A stretch of DNA of 64,000 nt from the NCBI GenBank assembly GCA_949825065.1, contig OX463844.1, positions 29,724,033 to 29,788,032 on the forward strand, given 5' to 3'. The position numbers and the translations under genes were made by a program. Below the pieces are notes generated by a model that saw only the letters and a program-made list of their open reading frames with translations, had not been told where the DNA came from and made no database searches. The stretch is from Odontocerum albicorne (Eukaryota; Arthropoda; Insecta; Trichoptera; Odontoceridae). Below are positions 35,991-47,702 of this stretch, in pieces. Each line of letters begins with the position of its first letter. The first letter of the stretch is position 1.

Positions 35991-37587
35991 AAAAATAAAA
36001 CAATCTTCTTTAGTATATTTCATTGTTTATTTTAATATTCGAAAAACCGATAGTTTTTAAGGTGAACTCATACATAATATACCTGAGGAAATTGGAAGCT
36101 TGATAAAATCGAAATATAAACTTCATGTAAACTTATCGGTTCATCTTCAAATGTTATGTTTTGGTCTTCGGTTCATCTTCAAAGGTTATGTTTTGTTTTT
36201 CATCATGCATTTATTATTTTACATAATAACGAGTCTTTTTGCATCGCCATTTTTATAAAATCATGTTCAATTTGCAGCCACTTTTTCTAAGTATTCAGTT
36301 TTCAATCGATGTACCTTAATCCATTAAATTCACATCCACAATTTTAACACATCCATGATTTGCATTGTGATTTCCTTTTTATCGGGTGGTTTTACAGATG
36401 TGACAGGTATTTGGTCCCTTCTCATCACTATTTGGCTGATCTGACGAAATCTATTGGCTTCGGTGATTTTAACTGGGTCTAGTTTCTTTACGTACCTGTT
36501 CAATGCTATTCCATATTTCAGGAATAGTGACGTTCATTTAATTCATAAAAAAGTTCTTTTTTGTTTTATTCTAAGATTTTCACAAATACGAGTACTTCTT
36601 AATATTTAGCTTATATCTAATGTTGTCAGTGTATAAAAAAATAGTTTACGACACCCTTTTTTTATTTTATGTACGTATGCCAAAATGTCGAATTTCGTTA
36701 GGAATTTCAATTTGTAAATTTAATTGGTTTGTATAACTTTATTCCTGGTTAGCTATTTCATAATTTTACTGGCATTGACAGTAAATCAATTGTTGCGTGT
36801 GGTTTTCTTGAAGAAATCTCAATATTCGTCAAGAAATATTTTTATTGAAAAATAAAAACAAACAGACTTGCACTCTCTTGATTATTTCTTCTCTTTTAAA
36901 ATGAAAATCTTCTCATACAACGCGAAAAGAAAAGTATTGTGTGAGTAGTTTTTTTTCAAGTTTTCGCATTTTTCTGTACGAAATATTCCTCAAGACCCGT
37001 TGAAGTTTTGCTCTACGCTAAAAACTTTTCAAAGTAAAAATATTTTTGCATACTTATTTGTTGTTCATATTTATTTTCGAAGTATTATAAATACCTCATG
37101 CTACAATCTACATTTTTGATGAAATTAGTTAAATTGCTTTCAGCATTAAAAAATAAGCTTTTTGCTGAGAATCGGAATAAAAGTTTTGCTACTTCGAAAA
37201 AAGTTTTTAATGAGATTTTTTTGAAAATTTCCCGCCGTGTATGAAGCAAAGAGTAAGTTGAAATGCCTTAACATTTTTTGTCTTTGAATACAGACGTTTG
37301 TTCGTTCGTCTTTGAACCAAACGGGTTTAATGAAATAAATTTTCTGCTTGGTTATCCTAAAAAATTACCTTTTAATTTATGGACGGTTTGTTACCTTGAT
37401 ATATACTCATATTTAAAGGATTTTTGTCCAGTAATTGAATTCCTCTATTTATAAAACCCAGACATGTAATTAAAAAAAGCTGTTTCAAATTTTAGTTCAA
37501 TTATAACAATTTATCTTGTAACGCTGAATAATTTTATTTTCCAAAAATATAGACATAACTCAAGAAATGTAAATTAGTCTAAATATG

Positions 37588-37609
37588 AAAAAAAAAAAAA
37601 AAAAAAAAA
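37588..37609 (+). repeat. 22-nt poly(A) run
   Basis: An isolated A run that may mark the 3' end of an old retroposed copy. I recognise no element sequence before it. Confidence 0.6.
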
Positions 37610-38282
37610 GACTGACTGCAATTTTAGTTAAGTCACCATAAGAAATTCATTCATTTGTTGGACAGAATTCTTTGGGAAAATATACAATATACCAATAGAT
37701 CATGAAACCTGTGTTCAATGATTATTTTAACGAATTTAGGTACTCCTACACGATGTTTTTTCGTAGCTAGAGGAAGAAAATATGACAGAACGCCAAACTT
37801 TTGTATCATTGTACAATTTTTGTACCCTCTGCATTCATACATTGTGTCACGCAGAACACTAGGCTTTCAATTCCCAACCTTTTCAACTTCTAAGATTTCG
37901 TACACTTAGTCAAACCAAATATCCCTTAATTTTCCTGAAACACGACTTGCACTCGTTGTCATTTGTTTAAAGTAATTACGCAGTTATTTTTAAAACAGGA
38001 TTTTTTCTATTTACTTTCAATTATACAAGGCTAATGAATTCTAGGTCTTGTCTTCCATCTTTGGTTTGAGTTCATTTTTTTGACGGTTAAGATATAAAAA
38101 TGTTCCACATAGATTTTCCCACATAAGTGCTTTAAACTACCTTTCACTTGTTTGAAAAAAATTCAATCAACTTTTTAATTAACCTTTATGCAGTGAAAAT
38201 GTAATTCAATTAAAAAATATGTCAAATAAAAAAATATAACAAAAATTTCTTATACAAAATCACAAATATATATTTTTTTCAG

Positions 38283-38527
38283 TCGCTTATGTCAACATGG
38301 GTGCATCGCTTTCTGCGTTGGGCCGGTGTTCAGAGGCAGTCTCAGTACTATCCAGAGCATCACGATTAGACGGGGCTGGTCTGAGGGATGCCCGGGCCCA
38401 CGCTGCAGCTAAAACAGCGGCACTGCAGCATTTGGGGGCGTTGCATGCGGCACAGGGCCGATACCGGAGGGCAGTACAAGACTATAAAGACGCACTGGCA
38501 GCAAAACCTCCAGATTTTAGACCTCAG
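38283..38527 (+). CDS. TMTC-family TPR protein, internal exon b
   Basis: The acceptor is 'ttttttcag' and the donor 'gtaatg'. The two leading bases complete the codon left open by the previous exon (C + TC = Leu), giving 'RPSLALAYVNMGASL' across the junction, which strongly supports the splice. The 82 codons encode further TPR units, a characteristic linker 'LDGAGLRDARAH' and 'LGALHAAQGRYRRAVQDYKD'. The linker and following TPR correspond closely to the region of TMTC2 before its last TPR block. The exon ends in phase 0 after '...DFRPQ'. It is alanine-rich and much richer in G and C than the surrounding introns, as expected for constrained coding DNA. Confidence 0.85.
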
Positions 38528-39417
38528 GTAATGATGTATTTTTTTATATAAACATGTCTTTCGTAATTATATGAGTATACGTGAATATCTCTAACGCTCT
38601 GCAGTTAGCATTCTTGCTTAGGAAACAGACGTTCCAAGCATGATTAACTTATATTTTATTTATTTTTAGCCATTTATTTTTATTTAATTCGAATGAACAA
38701 AGTGCTTCTTGAATCTTTCCAACAATAAACAAACCAATGCTTCTCGAATCTTCCAAATTATTATAAATTCTGCAACATATCGAACTTTTATCTTTGTGCA
38801 TAGACATTTTCAACACAAACTCTCAAAGCTGGTGTAAACTGAAGTGCAATAGCTTGTACTTTACAAATACATACACTGGCATTATCTATCCATATGAGTT
38901 GAGACTCAGTGTTGACCACAAGAAATTATCTATCTTCGTCATAATCATCACAACACGTCTTTTTTGGGATAAGCAGAGAAAGCAGATCTCCATACAGCAC
39001 TTTTCCCCATCCATATTATCATACATGCTTTTTCATATACCTCTTACCATTCCTCTTTTATTATTTTTCAACTTTTTTGTTTCATTGTTTCCTTTATTTT
39101 ACGTTTTTTGCTGTCAATTAAAAATATATATTTATTTTGTGTCCCGTTTTCTCGGGATTAAAGAAAACAACCAAAATGTATTATAATAAAATGTACAAAA
39201 AATTACACGTGATCTATGTATTCATATTATTTTTTAAATACTATAATATTTGTAAAAATTCACTACTTTTGACCAACTTTGCATAAATAACAAGTAAACA
39301 AACATTTTTCTTAATAGATTTTTGTGTATTCAATAAAACTTTAATTTTATGGATGAAAAGTTGATAAAACTTAATAAATTGAAGCAATGGATATTAAAAT
39401 ATTATTATTATTTTCAG
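38528..39417 (+). other. Intron between TMTC exons b and c
   Basis: 890 bp, bounded by 'gtaatg' and 'ttattttcag', AT-rich. A 130-codon open frame inside it has no family resemblance and is taken as chance. Confidence 0.75.
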
Positions 39418-39540
39418 AAACTCTACGCCCTAATGAGTGAAGCCCTTGGCCGGCTGCAACGGTGGCCCGAAGCAGATCGATATAGAAAAGCGGCGATCTA
39501 CGCCACTCAGACTGGCTCAGATCAATTTCATAGGCCTAGG
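39418..39540 (+). CDS. TMTC-family TPR protein, internal exon c
   Basis: This exon is 41 codons in phase 0 at both ends. The acceptor is 'attattttcag' and the donor 'gtaagg'. It reads KLYALMSEALGRLQRWPEAD and then 'RYRKAAIYATQTGSDQFHRPR'. The first half matches the 'LYNMMGEA..RL...EAE.WY' TPR helix of TMTC1/2 proteins, directly after the 'PQ' that ends the previous exon. The second half is less conserved than the family norm. At least one more TPR exon and a stop are expected downstream, but I found none in the rest of the window. Reading through the donor would add 17 residues and a stop, which could occur in an unspliced transcript. Confidence 0.8.
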
Positions 39541-40872
39541 GTAAGGGTTAGCTTGAAAACATGTTTTGTTTTGTTTAATAAACCAGTCTGAAGATACGCC
39601 TCATATTATCTAAAATCGAGGCGGCATTTACCATTCATTCACATTCCTTGTACAGCTCAGGTCCATAGTTCACTATAATATATTATAACAAATATTGAAT
39701 GCTAATTCCCGTTCAATTCCAGAAATGTTTTCGTTAAGACCTTTTTACCTAGTTATCGTTTCCGTTCAATTTATTTCCTCATTCAACAAATATGCCCACA
39801 AAAATACATTTTACAGCATTTAACTTGATTAAAAAACTCTGTTATTGTGAGTTATATCTTAAGTAGTTTAATTTTTATTAAATTTGAAACATGATATTCT
39901 TAAATAGCTTCACATTTGGAAGATTTTAAGCTTGGTCATCACAGCTACCGTAAGTCATTATTATAGATGCTCGAACCAAACATAATCGTGTTATTGCGGT
40001 AAAGCCATTATTATAACACTTTTTTATACACTTGCATGCAATATACGCAAAAAGAGCCGGGCTTAAATAAGAGATACATACTTTAACAGCATAGTCAATT
40101 GCATTATTTGGAAGTTTGCAGCAATAAGTCCCTTGATGCAAACATTTGACACCTTATTCTTTGCCCGGAACGAGTGGAAAGCTATACAAAAATAATGTTT
40201 CTTGGTATTGCCTGACTATTTTATATGTATTATATTGAGCAAGATTTGATAAGTTATTTTTATAAAGATTGTAAGGTCTAGTATTATACCCCTTATCAGT
40301 GGCCTGGTATTCTTGGTAGCAGCCAGATGTTCCGTTTTCGATGACCAGTGGATTTATTTCGTGTTTTTTACTATTCATCCTTTTTTCAAATGATATAAGT
40401 TCTAGTTAACAGCGGTAGAAGGTAACACGAAGTATCCCACTATAGGTAATTGTTTTTTTATCGTTTATTTGATAGTATCGATTATTTTTATGGTTTCGAA
40501 TATTAATGTATGTTATTAATTTTGTATTCCATATCTAAGAATATATAATAAATTAATCATCCACATTTTTAACATCCTATCAGCTTCTGGGTCAAGAAAC
40601 ATTTTCATAGATTTTATAATTTTAAGCTTCTTCAAATGAATGTCTGTAATTTGAACGTCAGTTTTGGGATACATTTTCCACCATAAGTGTTCTTGTATCA
40701 AGATTTCCATTTGGTAACTACATATTTAGACGCTGGAGAGTTGTTATCCGAAAACTCCTGTCACATAATATTACCATCAAGCGTAAGTTATTTTCCTTCA
40801 ATTCTCGGTGTTCATGGGTGTTTTTATTCTGTTAACAACTAAAAGCAATGTCTCAAATAACCTTGCAATGGA
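39541..40872. other. Downstream intron or flank, nothing recognised
   Basis: No coding region was supported. Just after the exon, near 39596, CTGAAGA is followed by a CGCCTC/GAGGCG stem but lacks a GAAA box (see rejected items). Confidence 0.45.
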
Positions 40873-41190
40873 GCCCACGACAACTTTTGTAGCATAGTTG
40901 GTAAGACGCTTGACACCCACCTGGAGTTTTCGGACCGGATATATGATAGCACCAAAATAAAAAAAAGGTCCTGCCAGGAAAAATAGCTCGTCTGGTAGCA
41001 ATATTCATACGCGTCGAGTACATGTACAAATGTAAGTGCCAACAAGTGCAATGATGAACCTTGACTTCCGTGCCTACTCAATCGTTTTTAAAGTCAAAGG
41101 CTCGATTACTGGAACTGAAGGTAATATTGTTTCCCGGCTACGCTCTTCAATACGTCTGAATCACGGATTAGATATATAAAAGGACACCAT
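40873..41190 (+). repeat. SINE family 2 copy, most complete
   Basis: The head 'gcatagttggtaagacgctt' is shared with family 1. The middle contains 'ggtcctgccagg' and 'cgtctggtagcaatattcat'. The 3' part contains 'ccgtgcctactcaatcg', 'gtttcccggctacgctcttc' and 'gtctgaatcacggattag'. Five loci match parts of this layout, so it defines a SINE of about 320 bp distinct in body from family 1. Confidence 0.6.
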
Positions 41191-41767
41191 AAAGATGGAG
41201 CGAAATGAGGACTATGCGTGTATCAAATAATTATTTGTAAATTATTTCACTTAAAAAAAACATACTGTCACCACACATCAAAACTTCATTAGATATAAGA
41301 TAAATCTTCAGATTCAATCTTCTACGATCATCAGTTCCAATCTACTACAACTCGATTCTTTCATTGAAAAGATTTATGTTGGGCTTTTTTTTGTGTATTC
41401 AGTTTTTTTAAATGACTTTAAATTAATGAATTAAATCGGTTTATTACTGTTTTATTTAGTATTTTTTTAAATATACGAGTATTTAACATGTCAAAATCGG
41501 CATGGATAATTTGACAGTCAAAATACTTCCCACGCTCAAATCCCTGGTGCTGTTTGATAGTAATTAATAGGCGGTATTAAACACTATCATTATTGGCGGA
41601 CCTGAGCTACGTAATGGGTATACTTGAATACATAATTCTTGGACAAACACCATGCTATAATTGATAAACACCATTATAATTAATATCGGATGGACATCAA
41701 GCCAAGCTCTGCGTTTGAACCGAGTGTATTATGTAATATTAATTGATTTGCTTGTAAACGTATTGAT
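41191..41767. other. AT-rich stretch, nothing recognised
   Basis: A single TACGAGTA octamer lies at 41474. Nothing else was recognised. Confidence 0.45.
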
Positions 41768-41976
41768 TTACACTTTCGTTACATACAGTACAATCTGGCG
41801 GGCTTATTGTTATGTGACAATCTCTTCCAACCAACCAGAAAGATGTTAAAGAAACCTTAAGTGAAAACCAGATATAAATCCTTTTTTTTAATATCTGGGT
41901 TCCAGCGGGTTTTTGAACCCGTACACCTCGAGGTTGGGAGACAGGCCTCTTACCAACTAGGCCATGGACGTTGTCA
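41768..41976 (-). repeat. SINE family 1 copy, full length
   Basis: The minus-strand head 'catggcctagttggtaagag' is followed by 'gtctcccaacctcgaggt' and a B-box 'gggttcaaaaac'. The body has 'tttctggttggttggaagag' and the 3' end 'cgccagattgtactgtatg'. The 42-bp anchor spacing is intact. Confidence 0.75.
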
Positions 41977-42191
41977 GAGGTCGTTACGTATAATTTGTCT
42001 AGAACTAAAATGAAAGACTCTGAAATCAGATGCCGCAAAAATCACATATTTTCATTAATTATAATTATATGAATTTATTTTTAACAATTAAACGTGTAAA
42101 TGATATTTTTTCAAAGGGTTTCTGCTTTAACTCATTGCAATTCCAAATTTAAAAAACTTGCTTTTTTATTTTCCTTGGTATATTATTGCGA

Positions 42192-42250
42192 TAATTTGCG
42201 CCACATGTGTTTCTATATCCTACCTCGAAACTATCTTCAGGCGAAATGAT
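42192..42250 (-). ncRNA. Hammerhead-like motif with paired stem I
   Basis: On the minus strand the order is ATTTCGC, CTGAAGA (42234-42240), a decayed stem II around 'tcgaggtagga', GAAAC (42209-42213), ACATGTG and GCGCAAAT. ATTTCGC can pair with GCGCAAAT (3 bp, a bulged C, then 4 bp), as expected for stem I. The palindrome CACATGTG would serve as stem III, possibly between two molecules. The cleavage position reads GUG rather than GUH, so this copy may be inactive. Confidence 0.4.
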
Positions 42251-42747
42251 TCCAGTTTATTATGAGATCTATGCTAAGGTCCAACATGTTGTATCGAAAT
42301 GTGTGTGTTCTATTGACCCAAAAGAAATGTTCAAAAGGGGTGATATTAAAAATATCAAAGATGCATAATGCTATAAGCAAAAATAAAACAATAATAAATA
42401 AGCAGTGTATCACATGTAAAAAAAAACAATTCTCCGTATATTGATTAGGGAAATGCCAAAATATTTAATATAAAAAGTAATTTTATATTTTCACATTCTG
42501 CATTAGTAAATTCAAATTATGTTCTGGCTAAATAACATATCATAAGAACATTTTATATGGTGAGTTTCCTCACGGGTGCTTTGAAAAAATATTTTTGCTT
42601 ATTAATTTTTAGAGATAGAACACATTGCTTTTGAAATGAGAAAAATATTATAACAAACTAAAATAGATGTGTGAGAATAAAAGAGTAGCAGAAATGGGTG
42701 CTTAATTGACAATTGAGATTTGCATATACCTGTAAGATAAATATATT
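42251..42747. other. AT-rich stretch, nothing recognised
   Basis: It may include the continuation of the element carrying the hammerhead-like motif, but no coding similarity is visible. Confidence 0.35.
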
Positions 42748-42916
42748 CACAACGTGGTGGATTTATTGCCACGTTGCAATATCATCCAACCAACCTGAAA
42801 GACGTTAAAGAGGCATTAAAAAGAAAAAAAACAGACAAAAACATTTAAAAAAGATCAGGAATCGAATCTGCAACCTCTAGATTGGTTGACAGGTGTTTTA
42901 CAAACTTGACAACTTC
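42748..42916 (-). repeat. SINE family 1 copy
   Basis: The body ('aggttggttggatgat', 'caataaatccacc') is clear on the minus strand. The head is decayed ('aagttgtcaagtttgtaaaa', B-box-like 'gattcgattcc'). Confidence 0.55.
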
Positions 42917-42934
42917 TTCCTCTTCATGTACCGT

Positions 42935-43470
42935 GTTCGATAACCCTGACACTGGTGATCATTCTTAAGAAAATATCTATGTCTTTGGTGACACAAAACA
43001 GCTCCTCAACTTTCAGGATACCTCTGTTTATACGCGAACGTTGCGTAACAAAGACAGATGCCTTCTTCGTCTTCAGGCGTCGACGCTCAATTTTGCTAAA
43101 AAATATTTGTTTTAGGAAGTGGTGTTTTTCTCCTAACAATATCATACATGACCCATGTGAATCCACCTTTCGAATGCTTCTAGTTTATTTAGCATTCTGG
43201 TCTTAATGGTTCATGTCTCAACATTATAATACCATACGGCACTTAATCATACGTTGCCAAATTTAATTGCAGAAAACAGATTTCATTTTAAGAAATCCTG
43301 CACGTTCCATTTTAATTTAGCATCTAACTTTTCTATCTGAGTCAAGATTCCTACTTAGTAGGGGTAGGCTTCCTAGATATTTAAAATTGTCAGCAAATAT
43401 TACCTTGTCAGCTGCAGAGATGCACCACTATTAGACTGTTAATTCAAGAACATACATTTTTTTATTACAT
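42935..43470 (-). pseudogene. Decayed retroelement (LINE-like, with hammerhead relic)
   Basis: The right part (43200-43470), read on the minus strand, gives 'FKYLGSLPLLSRN' and 'ERAGFLKMKSVFC', similar to the post-catalytic part of LINE reverse transcriptases. The left part is open for 80 codons but matches nothing I know and contains the motif listed next. Two different elements may be joined here. Confidence 0.4.
43030..43082 (-). ncRNA. Hammerhead-like remnant with 4-bp stem I
   Basis: On the minus strand ACGC precedes CTGAAGA (43070-43076). A stem CGAAG/CTTTG encloses a loop, and 'caacgttc' precedes GCGT. ACGC and GCGT pair as stem I. Where GAAA is expected the copy reads TTACG, so it should not cleave. 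The arrangement otherwise follows the others. Confidence 0.3.
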
Positions 43471-45037
43471 TAATATCCATACACTTGCTTTGTTTATTCT
43501 ATTCGAGGTTATCTGCCACGATTACTTTGTCATCGTTATATTTTATAACAATGATTATATCTGCAATGTTATAATGTTATAGTTAAATAACGGAGGTAGT
43601 TATGTAGCGTAAAAAAAGTTGTAAAAATGAGCAATTCCTATAAAGCTCCTTATTTATTTAAGCAAATTCATTTATTATTTGTCAAAAGTAATTCATTCTA
43701 TTATAAACTGAAAAACATTTAAATAGTATCATGAAATTTTCCATTTTGTACATTAAGAAATCATGGTTCAAAGTCTACATTACATGAATTTGTAAAATAA
43801 ACTAGTATGGCAACGTTTTTTTATTTTGTTTTGTATTCCTTGTATTTGTACTTTATATTTTTTCAGTTTTTTCGAACAATATAATAAAAACAATCACTGG
43901 CAGATGGCGTTATAGTTTCAACATCCCCTTCCGGCGGACATCTTGTCTGCCGTAAACTGTCAATAGGTTTATTATTGCTTTACAATTCTCTTTAAAACAA
44001 AATGCCTTCCTACCAAGCCTCATTACAGAATTGTCAGGGATGAAAAAAAATATTATTCACGTCACAATTGGAAGATTCAGTGTAATGTTAAATATTTTTT
44101 TTTATTAATTAGTCATTTTATTATAAAATGTGTTAATTGCGAGTTTGTTTGCCAAACGGTAATCTCTTTCAGCCAACCAGATACGAGTGCATACCGGAAA
44201 AGAGTTTTTGATAGTTGCTAAGAAAAAAATTACAACGTATTTTTTGCGCTGTTAACCATTAAAAAACAAATAAAAAAACAGTATCTAAAATAAAATGTTT
44301 GCAGACTTGAAAAAGAGTGGCAAAATAGAAAAGGTTAAGGAAAAATAATTTTTGGGGCACATATTTTATAATTGAAATGAGATTTAATATTTATTTAATC
44401 ACTGTTTAAATCAAGCTTAATAAGGTGAGTCTGCAGCCCGTTACTGGTTCCAGGGCATGAGCTACGTGATGGAAGAGGTGATGTTCTATATTAAAAAAAA
44501 ATAAGAAACTATCTAAGTAAGATGGACACTATTTGAAAAAAATGTTTTTTTCTGTTTGAAAAAGATGAAAATTATACGCGATAAGATGATGAACTTGAAA
44601 ATATTACTGGTGGTAAAAGTTTAACGATTTTCATATTAATTTTATACTAAAAGATTCACGAATTTCCAAAGATTTTAATTGTTTCCTTATTAAACAAAAT
44701 AGAGTTTTCAGATGAATTTTTGTGATGATCGGTAATACGAGTAAAAGCAAAAAAAATTCAATGAGTGTCTTTCAGCACTATCTGAAATTTCTTATTGTCG
44801 TCCTCAGCTCTTCCGGGTCGAATCTACAGCTTTACCGGCGCAGATTACCACCAATCTCGACATGTGGCCAACTACTCCGCTAAGTCGAATCCTAATATAT
44901 AACATATTTACACAACCTCTATACGTGTTTCCTCTAAACTTCTAAAGAAAAACGAGTGGTCTTTCTTGTTTTCTGTCAACAGATTTGCCGACTTCGTGTA
45001 AAGGACTAACCAACATTTCAAAATATAAGTTACATAT
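43471..45037. other. AT-rich stretch with a repeat shared with 55.5 kb
   Basis: 44131-44240 ('gagtttgtttgccaaacggt', 'atctctttcagccaaccag') resembles 55497-55608 inside the hAT-like element, so it is a further dispersed repeat or hAT fragment. The rest is unrecognised. One TACGAGTA octamer lies at 44736. Confidence 0.4.
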
Positions 45038-45144
45038 ATACTTCATGTCCCTTTCTGTCCACGCAAACAGCTGTCTCCTCGTCTATTATATCATGCCATG
45101 TCCCTTTCTTTCCATGTAAACAGCTGTCTCTTTGTTTATTATAT
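45038..45144. repeat. Tandem near-duplication, period about 54
   Basis: 'catgtccctttctgtccacg' and 'catgtccctttctttccatg' are each followed by 'aaacagctgtctc' and 'tattatat'. Two units, mildly diverged. Confidence 0.75.
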
Positions 45145-47190
45145 ATCTTCGCAGTTCATCATACATGCTCCTCAATTTTTTTATACATTCCCTCTGTTAA
45201 AATTTCTCCTTCCACTTTTTCCTCGCTCTCTGCTGATTCAAGATATATTATACATATTTATTTCGTTTGTGTTTTGTGACACAATCCCTAAATTTGACCG
45301 ACTTTACCAAAAATCTCTTGTTTGTTTATGCTTAAAACATCCGCATCTACAAAAATTGTACAAAGAAATGTTTTTGTTTTCAATAAATGATAAAGTGGTT
45401 TTTGTGAAAATCAGTCATCTTTATTGTTCTAAAAATAAACGCAATAAAACGGGGTTTAGTTTTTCAAAAAGGGAAAACGTCCTTATTCCATTTTAATATT
45501 TTTTTTAATTTTACAAGCAAGGATATATGATCCTAATTATTTTTAAAATACTTTTCCAGTACCAAAAAAAATAGATGTAAAATTAAGGAAAACTGAAAAA
45601 GCTTATATTTTATGATAGTTTCCATAATTGGTATAACTGATTATAATGCACCTATAAATAAATGAACTATTTAATATTTCTACCTGTCAAAACGATTCTC
45701 TCTTAGTACTTAATGTTGTGTCTATGTGTCGAAATATCCTTGGTAAAGGCTTTCAAAAAACTAAAATTATTTTTTAACTTCCTTTTCTTCACACATGCTT
45801 GATTTTGTGGCAACCCTGAATTATTTGGAATCTACAAATTTCTGTATTGGAATCCAATTCCGTCTTTTGTGTTGAGGGGTGATAACGCTTCAATAGCTTA
45901 AATACAATTTGCGGTGACAATTTTTTATTATCGACTATTGAATCGTAATACGAGTAGATTCGAAAAACAATATTGCGATGAAATTTCAAAGGATATTGTG
46001 GAGCCAGTTTTTTTTTCCACATTAATATTTTTCTTTTTTTTTCCTAAGGGAATCGCACCACGGGTTTTTCATATAATAATTTACAAATGATTTAAAATGT
46101 TTATTTTGAGAAAGTACAATCACACACCTTAAAACAAGTTTATTAAAAAGTCGTAAAACTTTAGAATATGCATTTTTTCCTATTAGTTAAATCAAATTGC
46201 ATATAAAAGTGAAAATAACAAAAAAGAAACAACATTAATAAATACACGTGCACATGTTACACGTGCACACATATACCATATCTATTTGCGGGTATAGTAG
46301 GCAGAAAAGACATGTTATCACATCCTCCTATTCACACAAATTACCTTTGCCTCATCCACACTCATATATTTCATCATATATGCTTTTCCATTTTGCATAC
46401 TTCTTACCCTACATTAAATCATAATTAATGAATCGATTCCTTGGCCCACCTTATCTTAGTACACATTTTTTTTCATTTTTTTTTCATCCTTTTTTTTAAA
46501 CCAACGTCTTCCCGCATTGGATATGCCCCTAGGTCTCCTGAGCCCACCATATGTTCTTGCATAACATAAGTGGTAGTGTATGAACATTTCTTTCTGACTA
46601 TCCTTTTGTAAAATTCATATTAATGTGTTAATATTTATTCTTTTTGTAACACTTAGATTCATGTTTTCATACTTATAATAATAATAAAGTGGCAATTTAT
46701 ATTGCGCGGCTAAGAGAGTAAATATTTTCAAGGGTGCTGATATACAAAATAATAATGAAAAGGGAAATAATGTTACCAAAAAAATGAACTCTGTTGATGT
46801 AGCGCAAGAAATTTAACAAACGTAACATAGGCTTTATGTAAGAACTTCTTAGCATTTTTATATGTACAAAAAACAAATTTTTGGTGATTTAAGAAAATAT
46901 AAGTGGTAAACAAAGCGTACAGATTTTTTGTAGGTATCTACACAGTCAGCATTTTTGTTATAAGTACATTTGTGTTTATGTTTACCTGATGTTCATTAAG
47001 AAGAAAAAAACTTAAGTAATTCTCCAGTCGTTCCCGATTACTTACGTGAAAACGACGTATTTTTTTCCGGCTTTAACTGAAATATTTCAAGTATTTTCTA
47101 AACTCTTGTTATTACATAATAAAACATATTCCACGATAAATCTTTATTATTTTGCATCACAGAGATAAAAATATATGTGTAAATCGCATT
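45145..47190. other. AT-rich stretch, nothing recognised
   Basis: No coding region was supported. 'cgtgcacatgttacacgtgc' near 46248 is a partial palindrome. One TACGAGTA octamer lies at 45949. Confidence 0.4.
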
Positions 47191-47198
47191 CTCTAGAT

Positions 47199-47702
47199 TA
47201 GTGATTTTCAACTAGGGCGCCCCGGCACCCGAAAGCGCCACAACGATACTCCGAGGGTTCCGCGAATTACAGTCTTGACTTTGAACTAAACCACTGAACC
47301 AAAACTAAAACACCATGTTATTATTTGAATTTATCGATTGCTAAATTATCAAATTTCTCTTTTGAATTACTCCAGCACGTAGCACGAGCTTCAATAAAAG
47401 TACGAGATTTGCGAAAGAGGTGGAGATACTCGAATGACTCTGATTCGCCATTCGTCACAGTCAATTTAGTTGTCATTTCAGTTCCGTTTAACTTTCTACG
47501 TCAGTCAGAATTATGCGAAAAAAAGTTATTATAATAAAGTTACTTGATATCTTGTACTCACTTTTTTGTAAACATAACATATACGAGTATGTACAGAATA
47601 ATAAAAGGTAAGAGGGATACCGCAAAGATAAATTATTTAGGACAAATGTTAAAAACAGAGTTACGGTGCCACTTACATATAAACAAAGGTTGAAAACAAC
47701 TG
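47199..47702. mobile_element. Non-autonomous hAT element, about 504 bp
   Basis: The left end 'TAGTGATTTTCAAC' and the right end (reverse complemented) 'CAGTTGTTTTCAAC' are inverted repeats of the usual hAT form. The flanking 8-mers, ctctagat (47191-47198) and ctttagat (47703-47710), agree at 7 of 8 positions, fitting the 8-bp hAT target duplication. The left end also has 'gggcgccccggcacccg', common just inside such ends. No transposase is present. A TACGAGTA octamer lies inside (47582). Confidence 0.7.

Larger units (their letters stand above)
32012..38282 (+). other. Intron between TMTC exons a and b
   Basis: About 6.3 kb, bounded by 'gtaagt' and 'tttttttcag'. It contains a partial SINE head, a minus-strand LINE fragment, a hammerhead-like remnant and a poly(A) run, listed separately. 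The remainder (32.0-33.5, 33.7-34.9, 36.0-38.3 kb) shows nothing recognisable apart from seven TACGAGTA octamers between 33629 and 36587 and a short 'at' run near 34658. Confidence 0.7.

Noticed and set aside
38794..39186. 130-codon frame inside the TMTC intron
   Set aside because: AT-rich, aromatic-rich composition typical of chance frames, and enclosed by well-supported splice sites.
39590..39640. CTGAAGA plus a CGCCTC/GAGGCG stem just after exon c, as another hammerhead
   Set aside because: No GAAA box follows the stem and no stem I pairing is visible, so a chance resemblance is likelier.
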